Assembly: GCA_900554395.1 (NCBI GenBank)
Contig: USHB01000086.1
Coordinates: forward strand, 1-6,727
Reading direction: 5' to 3'
Length of the DNA stretch: 6,727 bases
Source of the DNA: an uncultured Phascolarctobacterium sp.
Lineage (GTDB): Bacteria; Bacillota; Negativicutes; Acidaminococcales; Acidaminococcaceae
In this document: in pieces, positions 1-5,972 of the stretch
How positions within the stretch are numbered: position 1 is the first letter of the stretch
Layout of the letters: the number at the start of each line of letters is the position of its first letter
Notes under the pieces: generated by a model
The model's input: only the letters and a program-made list of their open reading frames with translations
Told to the model about the DNA's origin: nothing
Databases searched by the model: none
Translations under genes and position numbers: made by a program

Positions 1-55
1 GAGTCTGCGCAATAAGTTCCTGCGGCAAATCATAATTAAAATCGCTTACTTGCAT
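1..55 (-). CDS. queA: QueA N-terminus (S-adenosylmethionine:tRNA ribosyltransferase-isomerase), partial
   Basis: Only the first 18 codons lie in the window: MQVSDFNYDLPQELIAQT, then the edge. This matches the very conserved QueA opening (M-x-V-S-D-F-x-[FY]-x-L-P-x-E-L-I-A-Q). QueA transfers and isomerises the ribosyl part of S-adenosylmethionine onto 7-aminomethyl-7-deazaguanine at the tRNA wobble position, giving epoxyqueuosine, in the cytoplasm. The ATG is preceded by GGAG at about 61-64, 5 to 6 bases upstream. It starts 16 bases after the stop of the SpoIID-like gene and is the last visible gene of the minus-strand operon. queH, which acts on QueA's product, lies two genes upstream, which supports the assignment. 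The call rests on a short but distinctive stretch; tgt would be expected just outside the window. Confidence 0.88.
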   Translation of the reverse strand, partial: MQVSDFNYDLPQELIAQT

Positions 56-71
56 TTTTTCTCCACACTTT

Positions 72-1367
72 TCAATAAATTTTTATTACGTTGGTATTGC
101 GGTAATAATAACGCAAAATATCTTTATAATAACCAGCTCTGTTGCCGGCATCATTAGCAAGCTGGCGCGCGCCCCACAGGCTTAAACCCAGCCCGCTGCC
201 GCTGCCGCGCCCTTTAAAAATAACTTTTTCACCGTCCACGCCGCTAATCAGCTTTATGCTTTTGGCAAGACCGGTTTCCTTTTTTTCTTTGTCTTTCAGT
301 TCAATCTCTATTTCTTTACGGCCAATTTCCATGCCGTAATAATTTTCAATCGGTACATCCAGCTTGTCCGGTATCGGACGCGTAACTTCAATGGCAAACA
401 GCGTGCTTGGCAGCCCAAAAAGTTCCATGGCTTTTACGGCAGGAACAATAATGCTGCCTTTATCGCCGGCAAAACCTATCTGCAAAACACGCCCGCGGCT
501 GCTTCTGTCAGGCGCCTCGGCATCCATATCGGATAACTGCACGCTGCTCAGTTTGCCGCAGTCATAACCGCCGCGCAAAAGTCCCGCAGTAATATCTTTG
601 GCTTCAAAACTGCGCTCCCATTTATACACAGGCGCATCGCTGTCAAAATCTTTTACGCTGCGCAGATACGGCAAATACCGCCCGATAACATTTTCACTGT
701 CTTCGGTATAGCCGCCGCTGCTTTCGGTAGTGTACGCGGCAATCAAACTGCCGCCGTAAGTTACAATCTCGCCGCGCGTGATGTCAATAAGACGGTTTAA
801 TGGCTTCTGTTCGCCATCAATACCGCTGTAAACAAAATTCTTTTCGCCAGCGCGGATGTCAAAATCACGGTCACTGCCGTTTTGGGCAGTATACAAAGCA
901 TAAGTACGCATGGCTACGGTAATGGCTTTTACGGCTTCATCCGGAAAATACACCGGCACGGTACGCCCCATCACGCTGTACAAATACTCATCAACAGGCA
1001 ATACGTTGCGCACCACAAGGTTTTTGCCGCCGCGCCGCAGCAAAACTTCAATCCGGCCGCGGTAGCTTCTGCCGTTTACTTTAATGCCGCTGCCTTCAAT
1101 TACGGCAACAGCATCGCCAAAACTCATGTCTTCCACGTTCAGCCTGTTATTGGCAGCGTTAAAATAATACTTGCCTGCCTTAAACATAAACTCACGGTTA
1201 TTGCCGCCGCCATAATTATATGTTTTTACGGTAAAATCGCTGTCGCTGCTTATTTCCGCAGTAAACTGGTCTGCCACAAGCCCAACGGAAATTGTTTCGG
1301 CAGCCTGCGCCACAGGCGTGCCAAACAATGTTAAAAGGCACAGCAAAGCGGCATATAAAATTTTCAT
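72..1367 (-). CDS. SpoIID/LytB-domain secreted protein with altered active-site motifs
   Basis: A 431-residue protein with a Sec signal peptide (hydrophobic 4-19, likely cut near the VAQA-AE junction at 22/23). The SpoIID/LytB domain is recognised from LPVDEYLYSV (123-132), the EAVKAITVAMRTYALY segment (144-159), SSGGYTEDSENV (216-227), YLRSVKDFD (234-242) and the C-terminal GLGLSLWGARQLA followed by YKDILRYYY (392-422). Family members are lytic transglycosylases acting on peptidoglycan (SpoIID, in forespore engulfment) or amidase enhancers (LytB), so the protein should act outside the cytoplasmic membrane. Two family hallmarks are changed: the usual A-E-M-P reads R-T-V-P (Thr136 in place of Glu), and the usual GHG reads GSG (Ser391), with the Q of MSQxGA replaced by Leu397. 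Activity is therefore doubtful. AAGGAGG at 1374-1380 lies 6 bases before the ATG, a good start. It sits between queH and queA in the same operon. Confidence 0.87.
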   Translation of the reverse strand: MKILYAALLCLLTLFGTPVAQAAETISVGLVADQFTAEISSDSDFTVKTYNYGGGNNREFMFKAGKYYFNAANNRLNVEDMSFGDAVAVIEGSGIKVNGRSYRGRIEVLLRRGGKNLVVRNVLPVDEYLYSVMGRTVPVYFPDEAVKAITVAMRTYALYTAQNGSDRDFDIRAGEKNFVYSGIDGEQKPLNRLIDITRGEIVTYGGSLIAAYTTESSGGYTEDSENVIGRYLPYLRSVKDFDSDAPVYKWERSFEAKDITAGLLRGGYDCGKLSSVQLSDMDAEAPDRSSRGRVLQIGFAGDKGSIIVPAVKAMELFGLPSTLFAIEVTRPIPDKLDVPIENYYGMEIGRKEIEIELKDKEKKETGLAKSIKLISGVDGEKVIFKGRGSGSGLGLSLWGARQLANDAGNRAGYYKDILRYYYRNTNVIKIY

Positions 1368-1385
1368 AGGCTGCCTCCTTCCGCA

Positions 1386-1931
1386 TTAAGCCTGTTTTTT
1401 AGGCTTCTTTTCGTAACGGTCGCGTTCGCTGAACACGCAGCCGCAGTAAGGCTGGCGGTACAGCTCCAGTTCCAGGCTTATATCTACCCCGCGCTGATAA
1501 CCTTCGCGGAAATCTTCATAATAAAATGGAATGTCAAATTCTTTGGCTGCTTCTTCAGCCATTTTAATAATGAGTTCATGCTTTTGATAAGGGCTTACCA
1601 AAAGCGTAGTTGTAAAAGCATCGTAGCCGTTTTCTTTGGCATACTGCGCCGCATAACGCATACGGGTGCGGTAGCAGTAGGCGCAGCGGCAGCCGGGTTC
1701 ATCAAGCATGCCGCGCACACATTCTTCCAGCGGATAGCTTTTATCAACGGTAAGTTTGTATTTTTTCTTTTCGCAAAGTTCACGCAGCGCTGCAATGCGG
1801 CGTTTAAACTCTTTGTAAGGATGAATGTTGGGGTTAAAAAAGATAATATCAAACTGCACGCCGTCCGCCGTCAGCTTTTCAGTTGGATAGCAGGCGCACG
1901 GCCCGCAGCAGGCATGTAATAACAGTTTCAT
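1386..1931 (-). CDS. queH: Epoxyqueuosine reductase QueH
   Basis: This 181-residue protein reduces epoxyqueuosine in tRNA to queuosine, the last step of the pathway. It is the non-cobalamin alternative to QueG (DUF208 family). The family's Cys motifs are all present: HACCGPC at 6-12 with a further Cys14, CRCAYCY at 81-87, and YCGC at 162-165. These are the expected ligands for a [4Fe-4S] cluster and a neighbouring iron site. The FFNPNIHPYKEF stretch (31-42) and TTLLVSPYQKHE (108-119) are also typical, and the length is normal. The ATG at 1931 shares its A with the TAA stop of ruvB (TAATG), with GGAG at 1937-1940 five bases upstream, so translation is probably coupled. The SpoIID-like gene starts 18 bases downstream and queA follows it, placing two consecutive queuosine steps in one transcript. 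Confidence 0.95.
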   Translation of the reverse strand: MKLLLHACCGPCACYPTEKLTADGVQFDIIFFNPNIHPYKEFKRRIAALRELCEKKKYKLTVDKSYPLEECVRGMLDEPGCRCAYCYRTRMRYAAQYAKENGYDAFTTTLLVSPYQKHELIIKMAEEAAKEFDIPFYYEDFREGYQRGVDISLELELYRQPYCGCVFSERDRYEKKPKKQA

Positions 1932-2938
1932 TATTTCTCCTCTTTATACGGCACGCCAAGGTATCTGTAAGTTTCGCGCGTAGCAATGCGTCCGCGCGGC
2001 GTGCGCTGAATCAGCCCAAGCTGCATTAAATATGGTTCTATAACGTCTTCAATGGTGTCGCTTTCTTCGCTGACAGCCGCGGCAATGGTTTCAAGCCCTA
2101 CCGGCCCGCCGTTAAAAGTTTTTACAATAGTCTGTAAAATGCGGCGGTCGTTGCGGTCTAAACCGTATTTGTCAACTTCAAGGCGCGCCAGTGCTTCATC
2201 AGCCACCTGCGCCGTAATGCTGCCAGAACCTGCCACCTGCGCAAAATCGCGCACACGTTTTAACAAACGGTTGGCAACACGCGGCGTTCCGCGGCTGCGG
2301 CGGGCAATGGCATCTGCGCCGTCACGGTCAATGGCAACGCCCAAAATCTCGGCTGCGCGCTCAATAATAAAGCACAGTTCTTCCGGCTTATAAAATTCCA
2401 AACGGCACTGCACGCCAAAGCGGTCGCGCAAAGGGGCTGCAATAGCGCCCAAGCGGGTTGTGGCGCCAATAAGCGTAAACTTCGGCAAATCAAGGCGTAC
2501 GCTGCGTGCGCTCGGCCCTTTGCCGATAATAATATCAAGCGCAAAATCTTCCATGGCAGAATACAAAATTTCTTCTACCGTTTTGGAAAGACGGTGAATT
2601 TCGTCAATAAAAAGCACATCGTTTTCGCCAAGGTTGGTCAGTATTGCCGCCAAATCGCCCTGCCGCTCAATGGCCGGGCCGCTTGTAATGCGGATATTAA
2701 CGTTCAGTTCGTTGGCAATAATATTGGCAAGCGTGGTTTTGCCCAAACCCGGAGGCCCGAACAAAAGCACATGGTCAAGCGCTTCGCCGCGTTCTGCCGC
2801 CGCCTTGATAAACACCTGCATATTCTGTTTTACCTGGTTCTGCCCGATGTATTCGGCAAGACGGCGCGGGCGCAGGCTGTACTGCCATCCGTCAGCATCC
2901 TGCTCCCTGCCGGTAATAATTCTTTCCTGTTCGTTCAT
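1931..2938 (-). CDS. ruvB: Holliday junction branch migration ATPase RuvB
   Basis: A 335-residue AAA+ motor that forms hexameric rings on either side of RuvA-bound Holliday junctions and pumps duplex DNA to drive branch migration. Visible motifs are Walker [10 protein letters not shown] (61-69), Walker B LFIDEIH (109-115), sensor 1 GATTR (158-162), the PLRDRFG arginine-finger segment (169-175), sensor 2 RGTPR (216-220), and a C-terminal winged-helix domain (roughly 255-335) with [12 protein letters not shown] and the closing TPRGRIAT. Length is that of the family. The ATG at 2938 shares its A with the ruvA stop (TAATG) and has GGAGG at 2944-2948, 5 bases upstream. The same one-base junction recurs with queH downstream. 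All catalytic motifs look intact, so it should be functional with the adjacent RuvA and RuvC. Confidence 0.98.
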   Translation of the reverse strand: MNEQERIITGREQDADGWQYSLRPRRLAEYIGQNQVKQNMQVFIKAAAERGEALDHVLLFGPPGLGKTTLANIIANELNVNIRITSGPAIERQGDLAAILTNLGENDVLFIDEIHRLSKTVEEILYSAMEDFALDIIIGKGPSARSVRLDLPKFTLIGATTRLGAIAAPLRDRFGVQCRLEFYKPEELCFIIERAAEILGVAIDRDGADAIARRSRGTPRVANRLLKRVRDFAQVAGSGSITAQVADEALARLEVDKYGLDRNDRRILQTIVKTFNGGPVGLETIAAAVSEESDTIEDVIEPYLMQLGLIQRTPRGRIATRETYRYLGVPYKEEK

Positions 2939-3543
2939 TATTTCCTCCCGGCAAATACCTTAAGCACCTGCTTAATAATGTCCTCGCAGGGCATAGCCTC
3001 GTAACCCGGCACCGTTTTAAGCGCCGGCACAATTTCGCTGTTGCTGTAACCAAGCGCCTGCAAAGCCTCAATCGCTTCGCCAACGGCATTTTGCGGCACA
3101 TCGCTCTGCGGATAAAATACCGCGTCAATAACATCACTGCTGCCGCTGATTTTATCTTTCAGTTCAAGCAGCAGGCGTTCCGCAGTTTTTTTGCCAATAC
3201 CCGGCAGTTTGGTAAGCGCTTTCATATCACGGTTTTCCACCGCCATATAAAAATCATCCGGCTTTACCGCCGATAAAATGCCAAGCGCAACTTTAGGGCC
3301 TACGCCGCTGATGCCTATTAAAAGCACAAATAAATCATAGTATTGCTTTTGCAGAAAACCAAACAGCAAAATAGCATCTTCACGCACGGCTGTATAGGTG
3401 TGCACGCGCACATCGCCGCCAATAGCAAGCGATGCAAGATTGGCGGAAGGCATAAACACGCGATAGCCTACGCCGCCCGGCGTTTCTATAAGGCAGTATT
3501 CATTTGCAAGTTCGGCAACTTTGCCTTTAATTGAACCAATCAT
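2938..3543 (-). CDS. ruvA: Holliday junction DNA-binding protein RuvA
   Basis: A 201-residue protein that binds four-way junctions as a tetramer, holds them square planar and loads RuvB. The N-terminal OB-fold domain (1-63) has the typical MIGSIKG start and carries Glu55-Asp56 in [10 protein letters not shown], the position of the acidic pin in E. coli RuvA. Domain II has two helix-hairpin-helix motifs, around ISGVGPKVA (78-86) and [12 protein letters not shown] (113-124). After a variable linker (about 130-150) comes the small C-terminal domain III that contacts RuvB ([15 protein letters not shown]). The ATG at 3543 overlaps the ruvC TGA as ATGA, with GGAG at 3552-3555, 8 bases upstream inside the ruvC coding end. 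Length and motifs are entirely ordinary. Confidence 0.97.
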   Translation of the reverse strand: MIGSIKGKVAELANEYCLIETPGGVGYRVFMPSANLASLAIGGDVRVHTYTAVREDAILLFGFLQKQYYDLFVLLIGISGVGPKVALGILSAVKPDDFYMAVENRDMKALTKLPGIGKKTAERLLLELKDKISGSSDVIDAVFYPQSDVPQNAVGEAIEALQALGYSNSEIVPALKTVPGYEAMPCEDIIKQVLKVFAGRK

Positions 3544-4037
3544 TTAGCTAACTCCGTCCATCTTTTTGTAGATGCCGTATGCAGCCCGCAAATAGCCATT
3601 GCCAAAGCGTCTGCCACGTCATCGGGCTTTGGCTTTTCGCGCAGGTTCAGCAAATGCTTTACCATAAACTGCACCTGTTCTTTGCCGGCGCTGCCAAAAC
3701 CAACAACAGCCTGTTTAACCTGTATCGGCGTAAACTCAAGCACGGGCCCGCCATGGTTGGCCGACGTTAAAAGCACAACTCCGCGCGCCTGCCCTACGCT
3801 TATTGCCGTCGTAACATTGCGGTTAAAAAAAAGCTGCTCCACGCTCATAATATCCGGATGATATTCCTCAATAAGTTCCGTAAGCCCGTCGTAGATTTTT
3901 TTTAAACGCAGTTCCGGCAGCATATCTTTTTCGGTAAATACCGCACCGTAATGCACAGGGCGCAGGCGGTTGCCAATCATTTCCACCAGCCCGAAGCCGC
4001 ATATCGCCGTACCGGGGTCAATACCTAATGCAAGCAT
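3540..4037 (-). CDS. ruvC: Crossover junction endodeoxyribonuclease RuvC
   Basis: A dimeric endonuclease that resolves Holliday junctions by paired nicks, using two metal ions in an RNase H-like fold. From the ATG at 4037 the protein is 165 residues, with the acidic catalytic set at Asp7 (LGIDPGT), Glu67 (SVEQLFF), Asp140 and Asp143 ([11 protein letters not shown]), closely matching E. coli Asp7, Glu66, Asp138 and Asp141. A longer reading frame starts at a TTG at 4043, but AGGAG at 4045-4049 would then sit only one base from the start; from the ATG the spacing is 7 bases. The ATG is therefore preferred. The stop TGA overlaps the ruvA start (ATGA, 3540-3543). yebC lies 61 bases upstream, with a small hairpin between them. 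Confidence 0.96.
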   Translation of the reverse strand: MLALGIDPGTAICGFGLVEMIGNRLRPVHYGAVFTEKDMLPELRLKKIYDGLTELIEEYHPDIMSVEQLFFNRNVTTAISVGQARGVVLLTSANHGGPVLEFTPIQVKQAVVGFGSAGKEQVQFMVKHLLNLREKPKPDDVADALAMAICGLHTASTKRWTELAK

Positions 4038-4044
4038 AAACAAA

Positions 4045-4049
4045 CTCCT
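4045..4049 (-). promoter_or_regulatory. Ribosome binding site that decides the ruvC start
   Basis: AGGAG on the minus strand, 7 bases from the ATG at 4037 but only one base from the in-frame TTG at 4043. This spacing argues for the ATG and a 165-residue RuvC. Confidence 0.85.
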
Positions 4050-4061
4050 GTCTTATACAAA

Positions 4062-4083
4062 GCAGGCAGCCCGTTAAGCCTGC
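4062..4083 (-). other. Hairpin between yebC and ruvC
   Basis: An inverted repeat GCAGGC (4062-4067) and GCCTGC (4078-4083) around a 10-base loop. In the minus-strand transcript it forms a 6-bp GC-rich stem followed by TTTGTA. This is too weak a T tract for a confident intrinsic terminator, so it may be a partial attenuator or an RNA-processing/stability element that sets the ratio of yebC to ruv expression. The ruvC ribosome binding site begins 12 bases after the stem. Confidence 0.4.
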
Positions 4084-4098
4084 CCCCTTAAATTTAAA

Positions 4099-4842
4099 TT
4101 ATTCTTCGTCATCCGGCAGGTCTGCATTGGTATATACATCCTGCACATCGTCAAGGTCATCAAGCAAATCAAGCATTTTCTGAACCTTGGCTACGCTTTC
4201 CTCATCAAGGTCTGCCATGGTATCCGGAATCATGGTAATTTCCGACATAGCAACTTCAATGTTGTTGTCAGCCAGCGCTTTTTCAACAGCGTCAAAATCT
4301 TCCGGCTGGGTAATAATTTCAAATGCGCCATCTTCGCTCTTAACATCTTCGGCGCCTGCGTCCAGCGCAATCATCATCAAATCATCTTCGGTAACGCCTT
4401 CGTTTTCTTCAGCATCAATGCTGAACACGCCTTTGCGTTTAAACATCCAGTTTACGCAGCCGGTTTCGCCCATGTTGCCGCCGGATTTGCTGAATACGTG
4501 GCGTACATCGGCAGCGGTACGGTTGCGGTTATTGGTAAGGGTGGATACCATAACGGCAACACCGGCCGGACCGTAGCCTTCATAAGTAATTTCTTCGTAG
4601 TTGCCGCCTTCGGCTGCACCCTGTCCTTTTTTAATGGCACGCTGAATGTTGTCTTTCGGTATATTATTGGCTTTTGCTTTGCTCAAAGCCAGTTTTAATC
4701 TCATATTGCCGGTAGGGTCAGGGCCTCCCATCTGCACAGCAATGGTAATTTCTCTGCCGATTTTGGTGGTAATTTTACCGCGCGCAGCATCGGCTTTGCC
4801 TTTTTTGTGTTTGATATTAGCCCATTTAGAATGTCCGGACAT
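4099..4842 (-). CDS. yebC: YebC/PmpR/TACO1-family protein
   Basis: A 247-residue cytoplasmic protein of the universal YebC family. The hallmark N-terminus MSGHSKWANIKHKK (1-14) is present, followed by MRLKLALSKAKANNIPKDNIQRAI (47-70), YEGYGPAGVAVMV (87-99), NRTAADVRH (107-115) and SGGNMGETG (120-128), then the two-part C-terminal domain and an acidic tail. The family was first described as DNA-binding regulators (PmpR). Later work on YebC and on mitochondrial TACO1 points to a role on the ribosome in relieving stalling at proline-rich stretches; which role applies here cannot be read from sequence. AGGAGG at 4851-4856 lies 8 bases before the ATG. It is the first gene of the operon, directly behind a good promoter. 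Linkage of yebC to ruvC is very common in bacteria. Confidence 0.96.
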   Translation of the reverse strand: MSGHSKWANIKHKKGKADAARGKITTKIGREITIAVQMGGPDPTGNMRLKLALSKAKANNIPKDNIQRAIKKGQGAAEGGNYEEITYEGYGPAGVAVMVSTLTNNRNRTAADVRHVFSKSGGNMGETGCVNWMFKRKGVFSIDAEENEGVTEDDLMMIALDAGAEDVKSEDGAFEIITQPEDFDAVEKALADNNIEVAMSEITMIPDTMADLDEESVAKVQKMLDLLDDLDDVQDVYTNADLPDDEE

Positions 4843-4868
4843 AACTGATTCCTCCTAAAAACTTAACT

Positions 4869-4879
4869 GGTTATTAACC
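4869..4879. repeat. Small palindrome GGTTA-T-TAACC in the yebC leader
   Basis: An 11-base perfect palindrome around a central T, about 8 to 18 bases downstream of the predicted yebC transcription start. The position would suit an operator. The half site resembles the TGGTTAAT repeats at 4951-4969 in the same intergenic region. Role unproven. Confidence 0.35.
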
Positions 4880-4893
4880 CATAATACTAAATT

Positions 4894-4922
4894 ATTATAC
4901 TACAACACGCCGGGCATTTCAA
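4894..4922 (-). promoter_or_regulatory. Sigma70-type promoter of the yebC-ruv-que operon
   Basis: On the minus strand TTGAAA (4917-4922) is separated by 17 bases from a perfect TATAAT (4894-4899). Transcription would start near 4887, giving a leader of about 45 bases before the yebC ATG at 4842. No other comparable promoter was noticed between here and queA, so the seven genes may share this one. Confidence 0.82.
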
Positions 4923-4949
4923 TAATTTATGCGCACGGCTGTGCCGATA

Positions 4950-4969
4950 GTGGTTAATTTGTGGTTAAT
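4950..4969. repeat. Tandem 9-bp direct repeat between divergent promoters
   Basis: GTGGTTAAT occurs at 4950-4958 and again at 4961-4969, an 11-base period close to one DNA helix turn. The pair lies between the two divergent -35 boxes, 15 to 34 bases upstream of the plus-strand -35. This geometry fits an activator or repressor binding site, but no regulator gene is in the window. Confidence 0.4.
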
Positions 4970-4983
4970 CGTTTTTTGTACGC

Positions 4984-5013
4984 TTGTTAAGTATATGCCG
5001 CCTATTGTATAAT
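4984..5013 (+). promoter_or_regulatory. Promoter of the CXXC microprotein / FeS protein / TlpA cassette
   Basis: TTGTTA (4984-4989), an 18-base spacer and a perfect TATAAT (5008-5013). Transcription should start near 5020, so the leader before the ATG at 5029 would be only about 9 bases, barely enough for the weak GGTG ribosome binding signal at 5020-5023. Confidence 0.72.
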
Positions 5014-5028
5014 AATAGCGGTGATGGA

Positions 5029-5151
5029 ATGAAAATATTTTTATGGCTGCTCGCCGCATCATTTTTAGCAGCGGGTATTTACCAAAAAGAATATATGGAA
5101 GTATTGCACAAAGCAATGCTGATTTGCCTGGAGTGCATAGGCATTGGCTAA
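5029..5151 (+). CDS. 40-residue membrane microprotein with CXXC motif (CD1871A-like)
   Basis: ATG at 5029 to TAA at 5149-5151 gives 40 residues: a lysine, a hydrophobic segment (3-17), a short polar stretch with charges (18-28), then a tail ending in ICLECIGIG (32-40), with the Cys pair at 33 and 36. It resembles the small CD1871A-type CXXC proteins of Clostridia and related anaerobes, which end in the same way and sit before a 4Fe-4S membrane protein (recognised from memory, not by search). Topology is inferred as N-terminus inside and CXXC tail outside. The role is unknown; thiol-disulfide exchange with the TlpA-like protein two genes downstream is plausible. It has a dedicated promoter at 4984-5013 and overlaps the next gene by 8 bases (TTGGCTAA). 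Its start signal is weak (GGTG at 5020-5023, 5 bases away). Confidence 0.82.
   Translation: MKIFLWLLAASFLAAGIYQKEYMEVLHKAMLICLECIGIG
5130..5133 (+). promoter_or_regulatory. Ribosome binding site supporting the TTG start of the FeS protein
   Basis: GGAG, 10 bases before the TTG at 5144 and inside the microprotein gene. No comparable signal precedes the next in-frame candidates, TTG at 5159 and GTG at 5162. Confidence 0.6.
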
Positions 5152-5962
5152 GCGTTTTTTGGTGCAGTGCATATCGGCGCTTTTGCACAACGGCAACCTG
5201 CCGGGCTTCATCACCGGGCGTATCTGGCAGGCGCAGCCCAAAAGCGTGTGCGTGCCGGTATTAAACTGCTATTCGTGCCCGGGTGCGCTCGGCGCCTGCC
5301 CCATTGGCTCACTGCAAAGCACCCTTGCGGGAACAGTTTTAAAATTTCCGTTCTATGTTTTAGGCCTGCTGCTATTATTTGCCTTGTGTTTAGGGCGCGT
5401 TATCTGCGGCTGGCTGTGTCCCTTCGGGCTGGTGCAGGATTTGCTTTACAAAATCCCATCGCCCAAGCTGCACAAAAACAGCATTACGCAAAAGCTGTGC
5501 CTGCTTAAATATTTTATTGCCGTTATTTTTGTTGTGCTGCTGCCCATTTACTTCTGGTGGGCTGACGGCGTTGGCGCACCGGCGTTTTGCAAATATATCT
5601 GCCCCGCCGGAACGCTGGAAGCAGGCTTGCCGCTGCTGGCATTAAACCCAGCCCTGCGCGACGGCATTGGCCTGTTGTTTGGGTGGAAATTTTTGCTGAT
5701 GGCAGTAATTTTATGCGCATGCGTTTTTGTTTACCGCCCGTTTTGCCGCTTTTTATGCCCGCTGGGCGCCTGGTACGGATTGTTTAACAAACTGGCAATG
5801 TTTGGCGTAACCGTTGACGCAGCAAAATGTACAGGCTGCAACGCCTGCATTAAAACCTGCAAAATGGATTGCCGCAAAGTTGGCGATGCTGAATGTATTA
5901 ACTGCGGCGATTGTAAAAAAAGCTGCCCTGCCAGGGCAATAAATTTTAAAACTAAATTTTAG
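5144..5962 (+). CDS. Polytopic iron-sulfur membrane protein (NapH/YccM-like, two ferredoxin clusters)
   Basis: A 272-residue protein with 24 cysteines. In order: an N-terminal motif LNCYSCPGALGACPIGSLQ (40-58), a membrane helix (about 66-86), CGWLCPFG (88-95), a helix (about 120-139), CKYICPAG (149-156), a helix (about 176-197), CRFLCPLG (201-208), and a C-terminal 2x[4Fe-4S] ferredoxin domain with Cys229/232/235/239 and Cys251/254/257/261. The CX3CP motifs and ferredoxin tail are those of the NapH/MauN/YccM group, which pass electrons between the membrane or quinones and soluble iron-sulfur carriers. Substrate here is unknown; the neighbours, a CXXC microprotein and a TlpA-like thioredoxin, suggest delivery of electrons to extracytoplasmic thiols (inference). 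The start is TTG at 5144, giving MAKRFLVQCISALL, overlapping the upstream stop by 8 bases, with GGAG at 5130-5133. The TAG stop is embedded in the ribosome binding site of the next gene. Confidence 0.87.
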   Translation: MAKRFLVQCISALLHNGNLPGFITGRIWQAQPKSVCVPVLNCYSCPGALGACPIGSLQSTLAGTVLKFPFYVLGLLLLFALCLGRVICGWLCPFGLVQDLLYKIPSPKLHKNSITQKLCLLKYFIAVIFVVLLPIYFWWADGVGAPAFCKYICPAGTLEAGLPLLALNPALRDGIGLLFGWKFLLMAVILCACVFVYRPFCRFLCPLGAWYGLFNKLAMFGVTVDAAKCTGCNACIKTCKMDCRKVGDAECINCGDCKKSCPARAINFKTKF

Positions 5963-5972
5963 GAGTGGTTAA

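Noticed and set aside
882..1334. 150-codon plus-strand open frame opposite the SpoIID-like gene
   Set aside because: Antisense shadow of a gene with clear domain motifs; no ribosome binding site, low-complexity composition and no recognisable protein features.
2594..3004. 136-codon plus-strand frame across the ruvB/ruvA junction
   Set aside because: Runs antisense to two unmistakable genes, with no promoter or ribosome binding site and no recognisable motif.
4038..4043. TTG start of ruvC two codons upstream of the ATG
   Set aside because: The AGGAG would lie one base from the TTG; spacing of 7 bases to the ATG and agreement with E. coli RuvC numbering favour the ATG.
4187..4576. 129-codon plus-strand frame opposite yebC, rich in Ser and Ala
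   Set aside because: The composition is what the complement of yebC codons produces; no initiation signals seen.
4933..4944. Small inverted repeat GCAC-GGCT-GTGC upstream of the yebC promoter
   Set aside because: Only a 4-bp stem that does not extend and is not followed by a T tract; expected by chance.
4919..5188. 89-codon minus-strand frame across the divergent intergenic region
   Set aside because: It covers the plus-strand promoter and the whole microprotein gene, ends within the yebC promoter, and has no ribosome binding site or family resemblance.
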